Assembly: GCF_019320115.1 (NCBI RefSeq)
Contig: NC_089581.1
Location: forward strand, 66,643,500-66,707,499
Length of the DNA: 64,000 nt
Direction of reading: 5' to 3'
Source of the DNA: Miscanthus floridulus
Lineage: Eukaryota > Streptophyta > Magnoliopsida > Poales > Poaceae
The translations under genes and the position numbers were made by a program. Position 1 is the stretch's first letter. Every line of letters begins with the position of its first letter. The notes under the pieces were generated by a model. That model did no database searches. It was given only the letters and a program-made list of their open reading frames with translations, and was not told the DNA's origin. Below are positions 43,870 through 53,424 of this stretch, one piece after another.

Positions 43870-46293
43870 CTAAGGGTCGGTCGGCGGGGCTGCAGCGGAC
43901 GAGTCGGGCGCTGAAGTACGTGGAGCAAGATGGAACTGGGCGCCATCATCATCTGACCCTGAGCTCTGAACTGACTGACCCTCTGAAGCAGGAAGTGTCG
44001 CTGAAGCGGTCTGGGTCTGAGCTGGGGCTGGTGCTGCCTGTGATGCTGCAAGTATGTCTATCGTAGGATCTGACGAGGCGACAGACGAGGGGAGCCTCTG
44101 AGTGGTCATAATAGCTGGAGCTGCTGTAGACGGACTGGCAGAATGCATGTGAGGCGGAGTAGGCATGCCGGTCAACTCGCTGAATGATGCTCCAAGACTC
44201 CTGGAGACTGACGACTCAGGCATGAATAGCGAAGAAGTCTGCTCTGGTGAGAAACCCGTGTGATAAGGAGTGAACTGCGGGGCTACACCAGGTGAAGCTA
44301 ACCACTGGGACACCTATACTGGAGGTGACGTGAACTGAACTGGAGGCTGTCCCTGACTCTGAAGCTCGATGGGCTGTACTGCTGGAGTCGTCGAAGTGGT
44401 AGGAGGCTGTGCAAGCTGGGGCGAAGGCTGTGGCAGTGGGACCCCAATAGCTGTCACTACATGCTGCATGAATCCCATGAGCTGCTGCTGCATAAGTAAC
44501 TGCTGGTGCTGAAGGAGCTGCTGCTGACGCTGGAACTCGTCCTGACGAGCCTGAAACTGTGCGAAGTTGGCAGCTGTCTCCTGTGCCTGTCTTGTCTGAT
44601 CCTGCTGCATCCGCTCAAGAATAGCTATGAGAGCGGGGTCTGTCTGTGGAGCAGGTGGAGCAGAACTAGAGCTACCGGCCTCTGCATCGTGTCTGCATGG
44701 AGGCATCTGAGGTATAGGCTAGTAGTCGTCGTCGGAGCTGTCACTGTACTCGCTCACCTCCTGCTGTGCCTCTAGCTCCTCCTCCTCAGTAGCTGCAATC
44801 TCTCTGATGATCTCATCCTGCTGAGCTGCAGACTCTGGCACGTCGGGGCGACGGCTAGGCTGACTGGGTGCCTGAGGAGTGGCGTGTCTGATCCTCTGTG
44901 ACAGGTTGTAGGCCGGGAACTCTATAGTGGCACCTGTATACTCATCCATCATGCCAGGGGGCTTATCAATCACAACCCTGCGGATGAGGAACATGATCCA
45001 GTGAGCATAGGGAAGCTGCCTACGACCCTTGAATCCCTCAGCTATAGTATCCTCCATCTCTGAAAGAAGGAGGTCCCAGATGTCAAACACTGTCATCTGC
45101 ATGATGGCATTGAGAAGCCAGAGCTATAAGCGAGTCAGACCCTCCCTGTATCCCAGCCTGGGAAGCAGTGTCCTCCTGATGATGGCCTCTAGAATCCTCG
45201 CTGTAGGAGTCAAGTCACTGGGGTTCCTGCTCGACCCCTCACCAAACGGCTCCTTGAAGCAATGCCGCACTAAGTCTGTAGGGGGCACCAACCCTCCATG
45301 AGGACGCCTGGGAGGCCCCTGCTGACCATAGCAAACCTCATGCATCTTTACAGGCTGCTCCTGTAGTCTCAGTATCTCCCTGGCTCTGCCACTAGTCACT
45401 CTGTGGTCTTTGCCATTGAAAGCAAAGTGAATGTATCTGTGATGAGGATCGATGTAGAGCGAGGCATAAAACTGACAGACCCAAGATGGTACATATATCC
45501 CCGTCCGTCCAATCAGATCTGACAGTCCTGGCAAATATGACAAGTATTGCCGAATGCTCTCTCCGGCTGCTGCCATAATGGACTCTATCTGGCAGACCCT
45601 CTGTGATCTGAACACTGCCCCACTGTTAAGATATGCATTGTAGAAATCCTCATGCAGTGGCGTGTAGAACCCCTCAGCTTCTCTCTCATCCCTCCTCGGA
45701 GGAAACCAAACCTCAAACTCAACAAACCGCAGCTGCTGAACCTACCTAGCTGTAGCGGCCCTCAAGTCGAGGTGAACCACTGGAGGCGGACCCTGTGGTC
45801 TGGGCGGAGGGCATGAACCCCTGCGCCATGTAACTGGCCTCGGTGGAACTGCAGCACTGGTACGACTCGAGCGGCGTAGCTGAGGTGCCGGCTCGGTCTC
45901 CTGACTCTCCTAAGTCTCCTGGGCTGGCTGAGGCTCTACTGGTGGGGGCTGCTGCTGTGCTGACGGACCCTCCTCAATGGCAACCCGTCGTCCTGCAAAC
46001 GTGGCAGTCCCAGCTGGACTACCATGACGACGCTCAACCTCCTCAATCGCAGCTCTGACTGCAGGTGAAACTGGCTGATCTGCAATGACAACTCTGCTGC
46101 GGGTACCACCTCTCTAGGCACGCTCTGCGGCCTCTGCAACAGCTGCTGCTCTCGCTGTCTCTGCATCGGGGTACTTGCGCTTCTTGGATGTCAGCTGCTT
46201 GGTTGACTTGCCCTTAGATCCGGCTGGCTGGCGAGGCGGGGGCCTCTGATCATCATCACCTGGGCCACCACCAACGTTCTTGGTGCGAGCCAT
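43870..46293 (-). pseudogene. Third ORF of the inner copia element (env-position ORF), interrupted only by TAG codons
   Basis: From the ATG at 46293 (MARTKNVGGG...) to the stop at 43870-43872 the minus strand holds one 808-codon frame with no frameshift. In-frame stops are at 46114, 45910, 45742, 45124, 44719 and 44314 (low coordinate of each codon), and all are TAG; the last stop is also TAG. The protein begins basic and Pro-rich (KKRKYP, possible nuclear signal). Its central part (about residues 200-400) has a conserved-looking globular stretch (FEVWFPPRRDE, YLSYLPGLSDLI, WVCQFYASLYID), followed by acidic and very Gln/Pro-rich tails. It sits where SIRE-type elements carry an env-like ORF, but I see no signal peptide or transmembrane helix, so an envelope function is not supported. 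Confidence 0.8.
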
Positions 46294-46547
46294 CTGAACA
46301 GACAAGATGGTGAACTGCTGCTGATGAAGATCAACTGTCAAACTGCTGCTTTCGAGGCTTGGCCTCGATCCTTACTCGCGAGCTTGGCTCCGAGTTGACT
46401 GCAAACTGCCAAACGAAACACAACAGAACCGACTCGCTGCACGATAGAATAGATGGATATACAAATAAATACCATATATCTAATAGATGCGAAATCCTAA
46501 TAGAGAAAGCAATTTTAGATGCGAACTTGAATCGAGTGGCTTTCTAC
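46294..46547 (-). other. Predicted leader intron of the inner third ORF
   Basis: On the minus strand a donor CAG|GTAGAA (46547) and an acceptor TGTCTGTTCAG (ending at 46294) flank an AT-richer segment. The acceptor touches the ATG of the third ORF. The arrangement matches leader introns of plant genes. Confidence 0.5.
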
Positions 46548-47010
46548 CTGACGAACAGCGATCCGAGAAGAGATAAGATATCACGTGGGGGATCCTCGGA
46601 ACCGGGCTAGGGTTAGGTCAAACGCCCAAACAAACGGAGGATAGGGCAAGAGCACTTGGCGAAGATTTGTAGCCTGGCAACGGTGGAGCGGCAAGCTTCG
46701 GCGAGAGGTGGCCGGCGTGGTGCTGCAGAGGCGAGGCAGGGCTGGAGCTCGGCGGCGCTTGGCTGCGACGGGCCGGTGATGGCGCGGGACTGCGGCGCGA
46801 GGCTGGCACGGGGGCCGACCGCTGTGGCACGAGGGACGGCGCGAGAGACTGCGGCGACTCGGCGAGGCTGCGGCGGCGCGGCTGCTCGGGCTAGGGTTGG
46901 CGAGCGAGGCTTCGGCGGCGCGGCTAGGCAGGAGATGGCGGCTTGGCTGCGGGCTCACGGCGGCGCTGGTTAGGTCAAGGCAGGTGAACCGAAGGTTCGG
47001 ATATATAATC
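46548..47010 (-). promoter_or_regulatory. Predicted internal promoter and GC-rich leader of the inner third ORF
   Basis: A TATA-like TTATATAT (minus strand) lies at 47001-47009. About 30 bp downstream starts a GC-rich leader (46975-46640) unlike the AT-rich gag-pol. ORFs on both strands in this leader are probably composition effects. Confidence 0.5.
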
Positions 47011-47069
47011 CCCCAACTCGTGACAGAAAAGGAAACGGGGAAAGGAGACCTGAAGTCGCGCGAGATCCA

Positions 47070-47362
47070 CTGACCGGACGCTCCGGTGGTAGCGACCGGA
47101 CGCTACCACCCAGCGTCCGGTCGATTCCAGAGAGGTCCAAATCCTCTGAAATCGCGACCGGATGCGTCCGGTGGTCCATGACCGGACGCAGGCAGGGTCC
47201 GGTCAGTACAACTTGACCTTCCTCCATCGACCGGACGCTGAACCCTTTCTGACCGGACGCACAGACGTAGCGTCCGGTCACTCCTTCAACAGCAGTTCAC
47301 CTCCTGTGAACTAACCGGACGCTGGACAACAGCGTCCGATGCAGCGTCCGGTGCACCTTTTC
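47070..47362 (-). promoter_or_regulatory. CCGGACGC motif cluster upstream of the inner third ORF
   Basis: About fourteen copies of ACCGGA(C/T) or GTCCGGT in under 300 bp. Words and spacing resemble those in the LTRs (42553-42935 and 54189-54571). It begins about 60 bp upstream of the TATA-like site at 47001-47009. Confidence 0.7.
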
Positions 47363-47740
47363 CAGCAAACCTTCAACCTTCCTTCGCGCTGCCTGTTCCC
47401 AATCAAGTCCCAACTTGAATAAGATCCAAATAAACACCAATTGGGACTGATGTGAGTGACCTCTCTCAAACCCTCATATTTTTCAAAATATTTTGCCTTA
47501 GGCTATAATTCTTTTTAAGAAAATAGGCAACAAGAGGGTAAATGGAACAAAACGACAAAACAACATTCATGCATATGTAATGCTTGTAAGTAAATCTAGT
47601 TGCTTGTCAAGTTTGATCCAAGGTTAAGCTTCTTCACACGCTTTTCGGCGGTTATCTTAACCATGTTAGACAAGCCCTATATGCATTGCCACAAATTAAA
47701 CATGTTGTATATTACAATGAATGCAAGGGACAACACAAGC
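47363..47740 (-). other. AT-rich spacer between inner pol and the motif cluster
   Basis: No ORF in the element's sense has recognisable features. Nothing else seen. Confidence 0.5.
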
Positions 47741-50700
47741 TCAATTTTTAGTGAAGTTACTAAAATCAAGTACATTGAGCTCATTCCGCAATCTACAAAA
47801 TGTAGCCTCATCTAGTGGTTTAGTGAAGATATCCGCTAATTGATCTTCGGATCTTACACCTTCTAGTGATATATCATTTTTAGCTATATGATCTCTTAGA
47901 AAGTGATGGCGGATATCTATATGCTTGGTGCGAGAGTGTTGAACCGGATTATTTGCAAGTTTTACCGCACTTTCATTGTCACACAAAAGAGGTACTTTCT
48001 CTAGAACTACTCCATAGTCTAGTAAAGTTTGTTTCATGTATAATATTTGTGCACAACAAGCACCCGCGGCAATGTATTCCGCTTCGGCGGTGGACAAAGC
48101 CACACTATTTTGTTTCTTGGAGGACCAAGACACAAGTGATCTACCAAGCAAATGGCACCCTCCGGATGTGCTCTTTCTATCAACTTTGCATCCGGCGTAA
48201 TCCGAATCGGAATAGCCAATTAATTCAAATAAAGCTCCTTTGGGATACCAAAGGCCAATGCTTGGTGTGTGCTTAAGATACCTAAGGATTCTTTTTACGG
48301 CAATTAAATGAGTTTCCTTAGGACTAGCTTGAAATCTAGCACACATACACACACTAAACATGATGTCGGGCCTAGATGCGGTTAAATATAACAAGCTACC
48401 AATCATGGAACGGTAGAGAGTTTGATCAACCGAGTTACCTCCCTCATCTAGGTCAAGATGTCCATTGGTAGGCATTGGGGTCTTGATTGGCTTACATTCA
48501 TCCATCTTGAATCTCTTGAGAAGATCTTTTGTGTATTTCTCTTGAGAGATGAAGATGCCTTCTTTCATTTGCTTGACTTGAAAACCAAGAAAGAATGTAA
48601 GCTCACCAATCATTGACATCTCGAACTCCTTAGACATCAATTCACCAAATTCTTTGCATGAGTCTTCATTTGATGATCCAAAGATGATATCATCAACATA
48701 TACTTGACAAATGAAGATATGCCCATCAAGCTTCTTGGTGAATAGTATGGTGTCGACCTTCCCAATGGTGAAGCCCTTCTCAATAAGGAAGTCCCGAAGG
48801 CGCTCATACCAAGCTCTTGGGGCTTGCTTAAGCCGATATAGTGCCTTGGACAACCTATAAACATGATTAGGATATCTAGGGTCTTCAAACCCGGGAGGTT
48901 GATCAACATAGACTAGTTCATTAATAAAGCCATTTAAGAATGCACTTTTCACATCCATTTGATATAGTTTCATTTCATGATGTGATGCATATGCAAGAAG
49001 GATACGGATGGCTTCTAATCTTGCAACCGGTGCAAAGGTTTCTCCAAAATCTAAACCTTCAACTTGAGAGAACCCCTTTGCTACTAGTCTTGCCTTGTTC
49101 CTCACAACAACACCTTGATCATCTTGCTTGTTGCGGAACACCCACTTCGTTCCAATGACTCTTGCACCTTTTGGTCGCTCTTCAAGATTCCAAACTTCAT
49201 TGCGAGTGAAGTTGTTCAACTCTTCATGCATGGCATTGATCCAATCCGGATCTTTGAGAGCTTCTTCTACCTTGGTAGGCTCATAGCAAGAGACAAAAGA
49301 GTGATGAGCAATAAATGAGGTAAGTTTTTGAGATCGAGTCATCACCCCCTTTGTTGGACTCCCTATGATGAGATCTTGAGGATGATCTTGTAGGAGAGGT
49401 GTATTTCTTCTATTGACCACTTGAGGAGGAGGTTGTGGGGCATCAACATCTTGTGCTTGTACCGCCATTTGCTCATGGGAGATATGAGTATCTTCATTTT
49501 CTACTCTCCCAACTTTTTCACCATCTTGTGGTACATTTGATGAAGAAGGTTGGTTAATGACTTGTACATCATCTTCATCATCTTTTGGCTTGATGTCTCC
49601 CACCGGAATATTCTTCATAGCCTCCCTCAATGGTTCATCACCTACATCATCAAGATTCTCATGTGCTCCTTGGGAGCCGTTAGATTCATCAAATTCCACA
49701 TCATATGTTTCTTCAACCAAGCCGGTGGCATGATTAAATACTCTATATGCTTTGGACTTCAATGAGTAACCAACAAGAAAACCTATATCACAACGCCTTT
49801 GAAACTTCCCTAGGTGTTGCCGCTTCTTGTAGATGTAGCACTTGCAACCAAACACCCTAAAGAAGGAGACATCCGGCTTCTTCCCATTGAGCAACTCATA
49901 TGGTGTCTTGACAAGGAACTTTTGAAGAAATAGGCGGTTGGATGCATAACATGCGGTGTTGATTGCTTCCGCCCATAGAGCTTCGGGGGTGTTGTACTCA
50001 TCTAGCATTGTCCTTGCAAGAGTGATCAAAGTCTGGTTCTTCCTCTCAACTACACCATTTTGTTGAGGAGTATAGGTTGCGGAGACTTCATGTTTGATTC
50101 CAACTTCATCACAATAAGCTTCTATGTTTGTGTTGTCAAACTCTTTGCCATTGTCACTTCTTATCTTCTTGAGCTTCACTTCAAATTCATTTTGAGCTCT
50201 CTTGGCAAACTTCTTGAAGCAAGATGCAACTTCGGATTTGTCATGAAGGAAGAACACCCATGTATATCTTGAATAGTCATCCACAATCACAAGACAATAG
50301 AGATTTCCTCCCAAACTCTTGTATGTTGTTGGTCCAAATAAATCCATGTGTAGGAGTTCTAGCACTCTTGTGGTTGACATGAAAGCTTTGGTTGGATGAG
50401 TGTTTGCAACTTGCTTGCCGGCTTGACATGCACTACAAAGTTTGTCCTTCTCAAACTTCACATCCTTCAACCCTCTCACCAAATCATTCTTCATAAGCTT
50501 CTTGAGTGAGCTCATCCCAACATGAGCAAGCCTTCTATGCCATAGCCACCCAAGTGTTGTTTTGGTAAATAAGCAAGTCTTCAAGTTTGCATCTTCGGAG
50601 GTGAAGTCAACTAGATATAAGTTGTTGTATCTAAATCCATTGAATATCACTTGATTGTCATCGACCTTGGATACAACAACCTCCTTCTCGGTGAATAAGC

Positions 50701-50968
50701 ATTGAAAGCCAAGATCACACAATTGCCCAACGGATAGCAAATTGAAGCTCAATGAAGCAACATAGAGCACATTGGAGATGGAGTGATCATTTGATATTGC
50801 CACTTTGCCCAATCCTTTAACCTTGCCCTTTGAATTATCTCCAAATGTTATTTTCTCTTGTCCATCTACCTCTTCATCTAGTGAGGTGAACATACGAGGA
50901 TCACCGGTCATATGTTGAGTGCAACCACTATCAATAACCCAATGACTTCCACCGGTCTTGTAGTTCAC
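47741..50968 (-). CDS. Inner copia pol polyprotein (protease, integrase, RT, RNase H), intact frame
   Basis: A single 1,075-codon frame. Domains in order: aspartic protease with [13 protein letters not shown] (residues about 11-23); GAG-pre-integrase WHRRLAHVG with CSACQAGKQ (about 140-195); integrase core with [25 protein letters not shown] and [10 protein letters not shown] (D, D, E triad; about 205-320); reverse transcriptase from about 610 with [12 protein letters not shown] and YVDDIIFGS; RNase H from about 930 with [21 protein letters not shown] and [12 protein letters not shown]. It would cut the polyprotein, copy the RNA and insert the DNA. The frame opens at GTG after a TAG, in the same frame as gag, so translation must come from readthrough, splicing or re-initiation. 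No internal stop or frameshift is seen. Confidence 0.95.
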   Translation of the reverse strand: MNYKTGGSHWVIDSGCTQHMTGDPRMFTSLDEEVDGQEKITFGDNSKGKVKGLGKVAISNDHSISNVLYVASLSFNLLSVGQLCDLGFQCLFTEKEVVVSKVDDNQVIFNGFRYNNLYLVDFTSEDANLKTCLFTKTTLGWLWHRRLAHVGMSSLKKLMKNDLVRGLKDVKFEKDKLCSACQAGKQVANTHPTKAFMSTTRVLELLHMDLFGPTTYKSLGGNLYCLVIVDDYSRYTWVFFLHDKSEVASCFKKFAKRAQNEFEVKLKKIRSDNGKEFDNTNIEAYCDEVGIKHEVSATYTPQQNGVVERKNQTLITLARTMLDEYNTPEALWAEAINTACYASNRLFLQKFLVKTPYELLNGKKPDVSFFRVFGCKCYIYKKRQHLGKFQRRCDIGFLVGYSLKSKAYRVFNHATGLVEETYDVEFDESNGSQGAHENLDDVGDEPLREAMKNIPVGDIKPKDDEDDVQVINQPSSSNVPQDGEKVGRVENEDTHISHEQMAVQAQDVDAPQPPPQVVNRRNTPLLQDHPQDLIIGSPTKGVMTRSQKLTSFIAHHSFVSCYEPTKVEEALKDPDWINAMHEELNNFTRNEVWNLEERPKGARVIGTKWVFRNKQDDQGVVVRNKARLVAKGFSQVEGLDFGETFAPVARLEAIRILLAYASHHEMKLYQMDVKSAFLNGFINELVYVDQPPGFEDPRYPNHVYRLSKALYRLKQAPRAWYERLRDFLIEKGFTIGKVDTILFTKKLDGHIFICQVYVDDIIFGSSNEDSCKEFGELMSKEFEMSMIGELTFFLGFQVKQMKEGIFISQEKYTKDLLKRFKMDECKPIKTPMPTNGHLDLDEGGNSVDQTLYRSMIGSLLYLTASRPDIMFSVCMCARFQASPKETHLIAVKRILRYLKHTPSIGLWYPKGALFELIGYSDSDYAGCKVDRKSTSGGCHLLGRSLVSWSSKKQNSVALSTAEAEYIAAGACCAQILYMKQTLLDYGVVLEKVPLLCDNESAVKLANNPVQHSRTKHIDIRHHFLRDHIAKNDISLEGVRSEDQLADIFTKPLDEATFCRLRNELNVLDFSNFTKN

Positions 50969-50986
50969 CTACACACAAGAGATTCA
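50969..50986 (-). promoter_or_regulatory. gag-pol junction with two in-frame stops and an acceptor-like site
   Basis: gag ends at TGA (50984-50986). Four codons later is TAG (50969-50971), directly followed by GTG AAC of pol in the same frame. The TAG lies in tgtgtag|gtg, which looks like a 3' splice site. No clear donor was chosen. Confidence 0.5.
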
Positions 50987-53371
50987 AGCTTTAGGGATCC
51001 AAGCTTGTTGAGGGCCCTTCACCTTCTCAACAAGTGACTTAGCCACCCAAATTTTCTTAGGCCTACTCTTGTTGGGGGGACCTAAGAACATGACTTTCAT
51101 CTTTCCACTCGAATCTTTTCTAAGCATGTAGTGAGCATTGAAAGCAAAGGGTCTAGCATGCTTGGGCAAGGGTTGTGGTGGTGGAGTTTGACACTCATGA
51201 GCAAAGTGGCCTTCTTGTCCACACTCAAAACATCTCTTTGGCTTTGGCTTTGGCTTTGATTGTTGGTGTTGAGCTTGAGCCTTCTTCTTCTCTACACTTG
51301 CCATATATCCAATGCCACTTCTATCCATCTTTATGACGGTATTCATGAGTAGCTCACTTTGGAGATGCTTGCCTCTAGAAAACTTGCTCAATCCCACCTT
51401 GAGATGCTCTTTCTCCATCTTGAGCTTCTTGTTCTCTTCCTTGAGAAGATCATTGTTCTTCTCCTCCTTGAGTTTCTTGACTTCTTCTTTTAACTTCTTA
51501 TTCTCAAGGATCACCTCTTTGTCATGGTCAAGAGTTTCTAGCACAATGGTGTTGTGACTTTTCATTTCTTCAAGATCTTTCATGAGCTTCTCATTGTTAC
51601 TCTTGAGCTTGACATACTCATCATAGTCATTGCACTCAACCACTTGCTTGCCCTTGCTACTAGATCCATGCTCAATGCTTTCATCAATTAAATCATCACA
51701 TGAGGTAGCTATATCAATCTTAACAACATGGTTAGTAGCATCATGTGGCTCATTTGGTAAGAATTCTTGTGCAATAATAAGGGTATCATAATTGATCTTT
51801 AGAGTTGCATATTCATCTTTTAGCTTATTGTGACTAGTGATAAGCTCATTGTGCACCCACTCAAGTTTATCATTTTTATCTTTAAGCTCTTTCTTAGAAG
51901 ATTTGAGCTCCTTGAGTTTGGATGATATAGAATCATTTGTTTCTTTGAGCTCATCATTAGCCTTTTCTAATGTGTCACATTTAGCTAAGAGTGAATCATT
52001 TTTAGCATCAAGTTTTTCATTTGTAGCTCTACTCTTTCTAATGATCTTAGTATATTTTCTTAGTATTTTGACAAGATCATCATAAGTAGGTGAGTCATCA
52101 TCATCGCTATCACTATCATCATCACTAGCATGTTCATAATCACTACTATCATCACTCTTAGTTACCTTGCGTTCACCTTTGGCCATAAGACATAGGTGTG
52201 TAGAGGATGATGGCGATGGTGGTGGTGAAGATGCAAGATCAATAGCAATGGCGGCCACCTTTTCATCGTCACTATCATCATCGGATGATCCACTTGATGA
52301 ATCAATGTCCGTGAGCCAATCACCGACAATATAGGCCTTGCCACTCTTCTTCTTCTTGTAGAACTCCCTCTTTTTGCCATCTCTCTTCTTGTATGGCTTG
52401 TTCTTCTTCTTTTCATCTTCATCACTTGAATCATCTTTCTTGCCCTTGTTCTTGAACTTGTCTTTCTTGGGCTTTGTGCATTGATGAGCTAGATGACCAA
52501 GTTCGCCACAATTGTAGCAATCCATCTCGGAGATTGGCTTTCTTCTTGAGCTAGTGAAGAACTTCTTCTTCTTGCCATCAAACTTGATGCCACTCTTGTT
52601 TAGCCTTTTTAGCATCTTGGTGGTCTTCTTCACCATGAGGGCAAGGCTTTCTTCATCATCTTCATCACTTGAGCTCTCATACTCAAGTCTTGCTTTGCCC
52701 TTGTCTTGGCTAGCTTTGAATGCTAGGTCCTTCTCTTTCTTCTTTGTAGAGGATGAGCCATCTTGTGGTGTGATGTGCATGTACATCTCATGAGCATTGA
52801 TCTTTCCCAAGATTTGTGTCGGTGTAGCGGTGGAAAGATCACCTTGATGTAGCACGGTCACAATGTGCCCATATTTATTAATGGGGAGGACACTCAAGAT
52901 TTTTCTCACAACATCGGATGGTGACATTTGAGTAAGTCCAAGCCCATTGACTTCCTCTACAAGAACATTTAATCGAGAATACATCTCATTAGCACTTTCT
53001 TTGGGAAACATCTCAAAAGAATTTAGCTTTTTAATCATAAGATGATAGCGTTCCTCACGCTCACTCTTGGTTCCCTCATGGAGCGCACAAACGTCCGACC
53101 ATAGAGCATGGGCGTCTTTGTGGTTCCTTACACGATTGAACACCTCTTTGCAAAGGCCTCTAAAAATGGTGTTGCGAGCCTTTGCATTCCATTTCTCATA
53201 ATTCACTTCATCGCCTTGAAGTTGTGCGGCATTCCTAGGTGCGGGGAACCCTTGAGAGGCGGCTCTAAGAATTCCAACATCTAGAGCTTCTAAGTATGCC
53301 TCCATGCGGATTTTCCAATATGGAAAATCATCTCCCTCAAAGATAGGAGGAGGTCCATCCCCGTGAGACAT
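50984..53371 (-). CDS. Inner copia gag, intact frame, two CCHC knuckles and long coiled coil
   Basis: A 795-codon frame starts MSHGDGPPPIFEGD at 53371, about 40 bp after the primer-binding site. The UBN2-type gag core spans about residues 10-200 (FPYWKIRMEAYL, ALWSDVCALHEG). A first zinc knuckle CYNCGELGHLAHQC lies at about 285-298. Lys-rich and Asp/Ser-rich stretches follow, then a long coiled coil (about 440-690) and a second knuckle CFECGQEGHFAHEC at about 711-724. The tail ends WIPKA. Gag builds the particle and binds RNA. Two knuckles around a coiled coil and this length fit the large Gag of SIRE/Maximus elements. No internal stop. Confidence 0.95.
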   Translation of the reverse strand: MSHGDGPPPIFEGDDFPYWKIRMEAYLEALDVGILRAASQGFPAPRNAAQLQGDEVNYEKWNAKARNTIFRGLCKEVFNRVRNHKDAHALWSDVCALHEGTKSEREERYHLMIKKLNSFEMFPKESANEMYSRLNVLVEEVNGLGLTQMSPSDVVRKILSVLPINKYGHIVTVLHQGDLSTATPTQILGKINAHEMYMHITPQDGSSSTKKKEKDLAFKASQDKGKARLEYESSSDEDDEESLALMVKKTTKMLKRLNKSGIKFDGKKKKFFTSSRRKPISEMDCYNCGELGHLAHQCTKPKKDKFKNKGKKDDSSDEDEKKKNKPYKKRDGKKREFYKKKKSGKAYIVGDWLTDIDSSSGSSDDDSDDEKVAAIAIDLASSPPPSPSSSTHLCLMAKGERKVTKSDDSSDYEHASDDDSDSDDDDSPTYDDLVKILRKYTKIIRKSRATNEKLDAKNDSLLAKCDTLEKANDELKETNDSISSKLKELKSSKKELKDKNDKLEWVHNELITSHNKLKDEYATLKINYDTLIIAQEFLPNEPHDATNHVVKIDIATSCDDLIDESIEHGSSSKGKQVVECNDYDEYVKLKSNNEKLMKDLEEMKSHNTIVLETLDHDKEVILENKKLKEEVKKLKEEKNNDLLKEENKKLKMEKEHLKVGLSKFSRGKHLQSELLMNTVIKMDRSGIGYMASVEKKKAQAQHQQSKPKPKPKRCFECGQEGHFAHECQTPPPQPLPKHARPFAFNAHYMLRKDSSGKMKVMFLGPPNKSRPKKIWVAKSLVEKVKGPQQAWIPKA

Positions 53372-53410
53372 CTTGCTCTAAGCGATTAAGCTTAAAAACG
53401 TGAGCACGAG

Positions 53411-53422
53411 GCTCTGATACCA
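53411..53422 (-). promoter_or_regulatory. Primer-binding site of the inner copia element (tRNA-iMet)
   Basis: On the minus strand TGGTATCAGAGC begins two bases after the 5' LTR. This is the exact initiator tRNA-Met complement used by most plant copia elements. Confidence 0.92.
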
Positions 53423-53424
53423 AT

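Noticed and set aside
43870..46293. TAG-only stops as evidence of an alternative genetic code
   Set aside because: Host genes in the same window (DPB) end in TAG, and the outer pol uses TAG, TGA and TAA as ordinary stops; CHG decay or local recoding is simpler.
43870..46293. Calling the third ORF an envelope gene
   Set aside because: Position fits, but no signal peptide, transmembrane helix or fusion-like segment was seen.
46581..46973. ORFs on both strands in the GC-rich leader of the inner third ORF
   Set aside because: Overlapping frames on both strands and low-complexity products; better explained as leader DNA.
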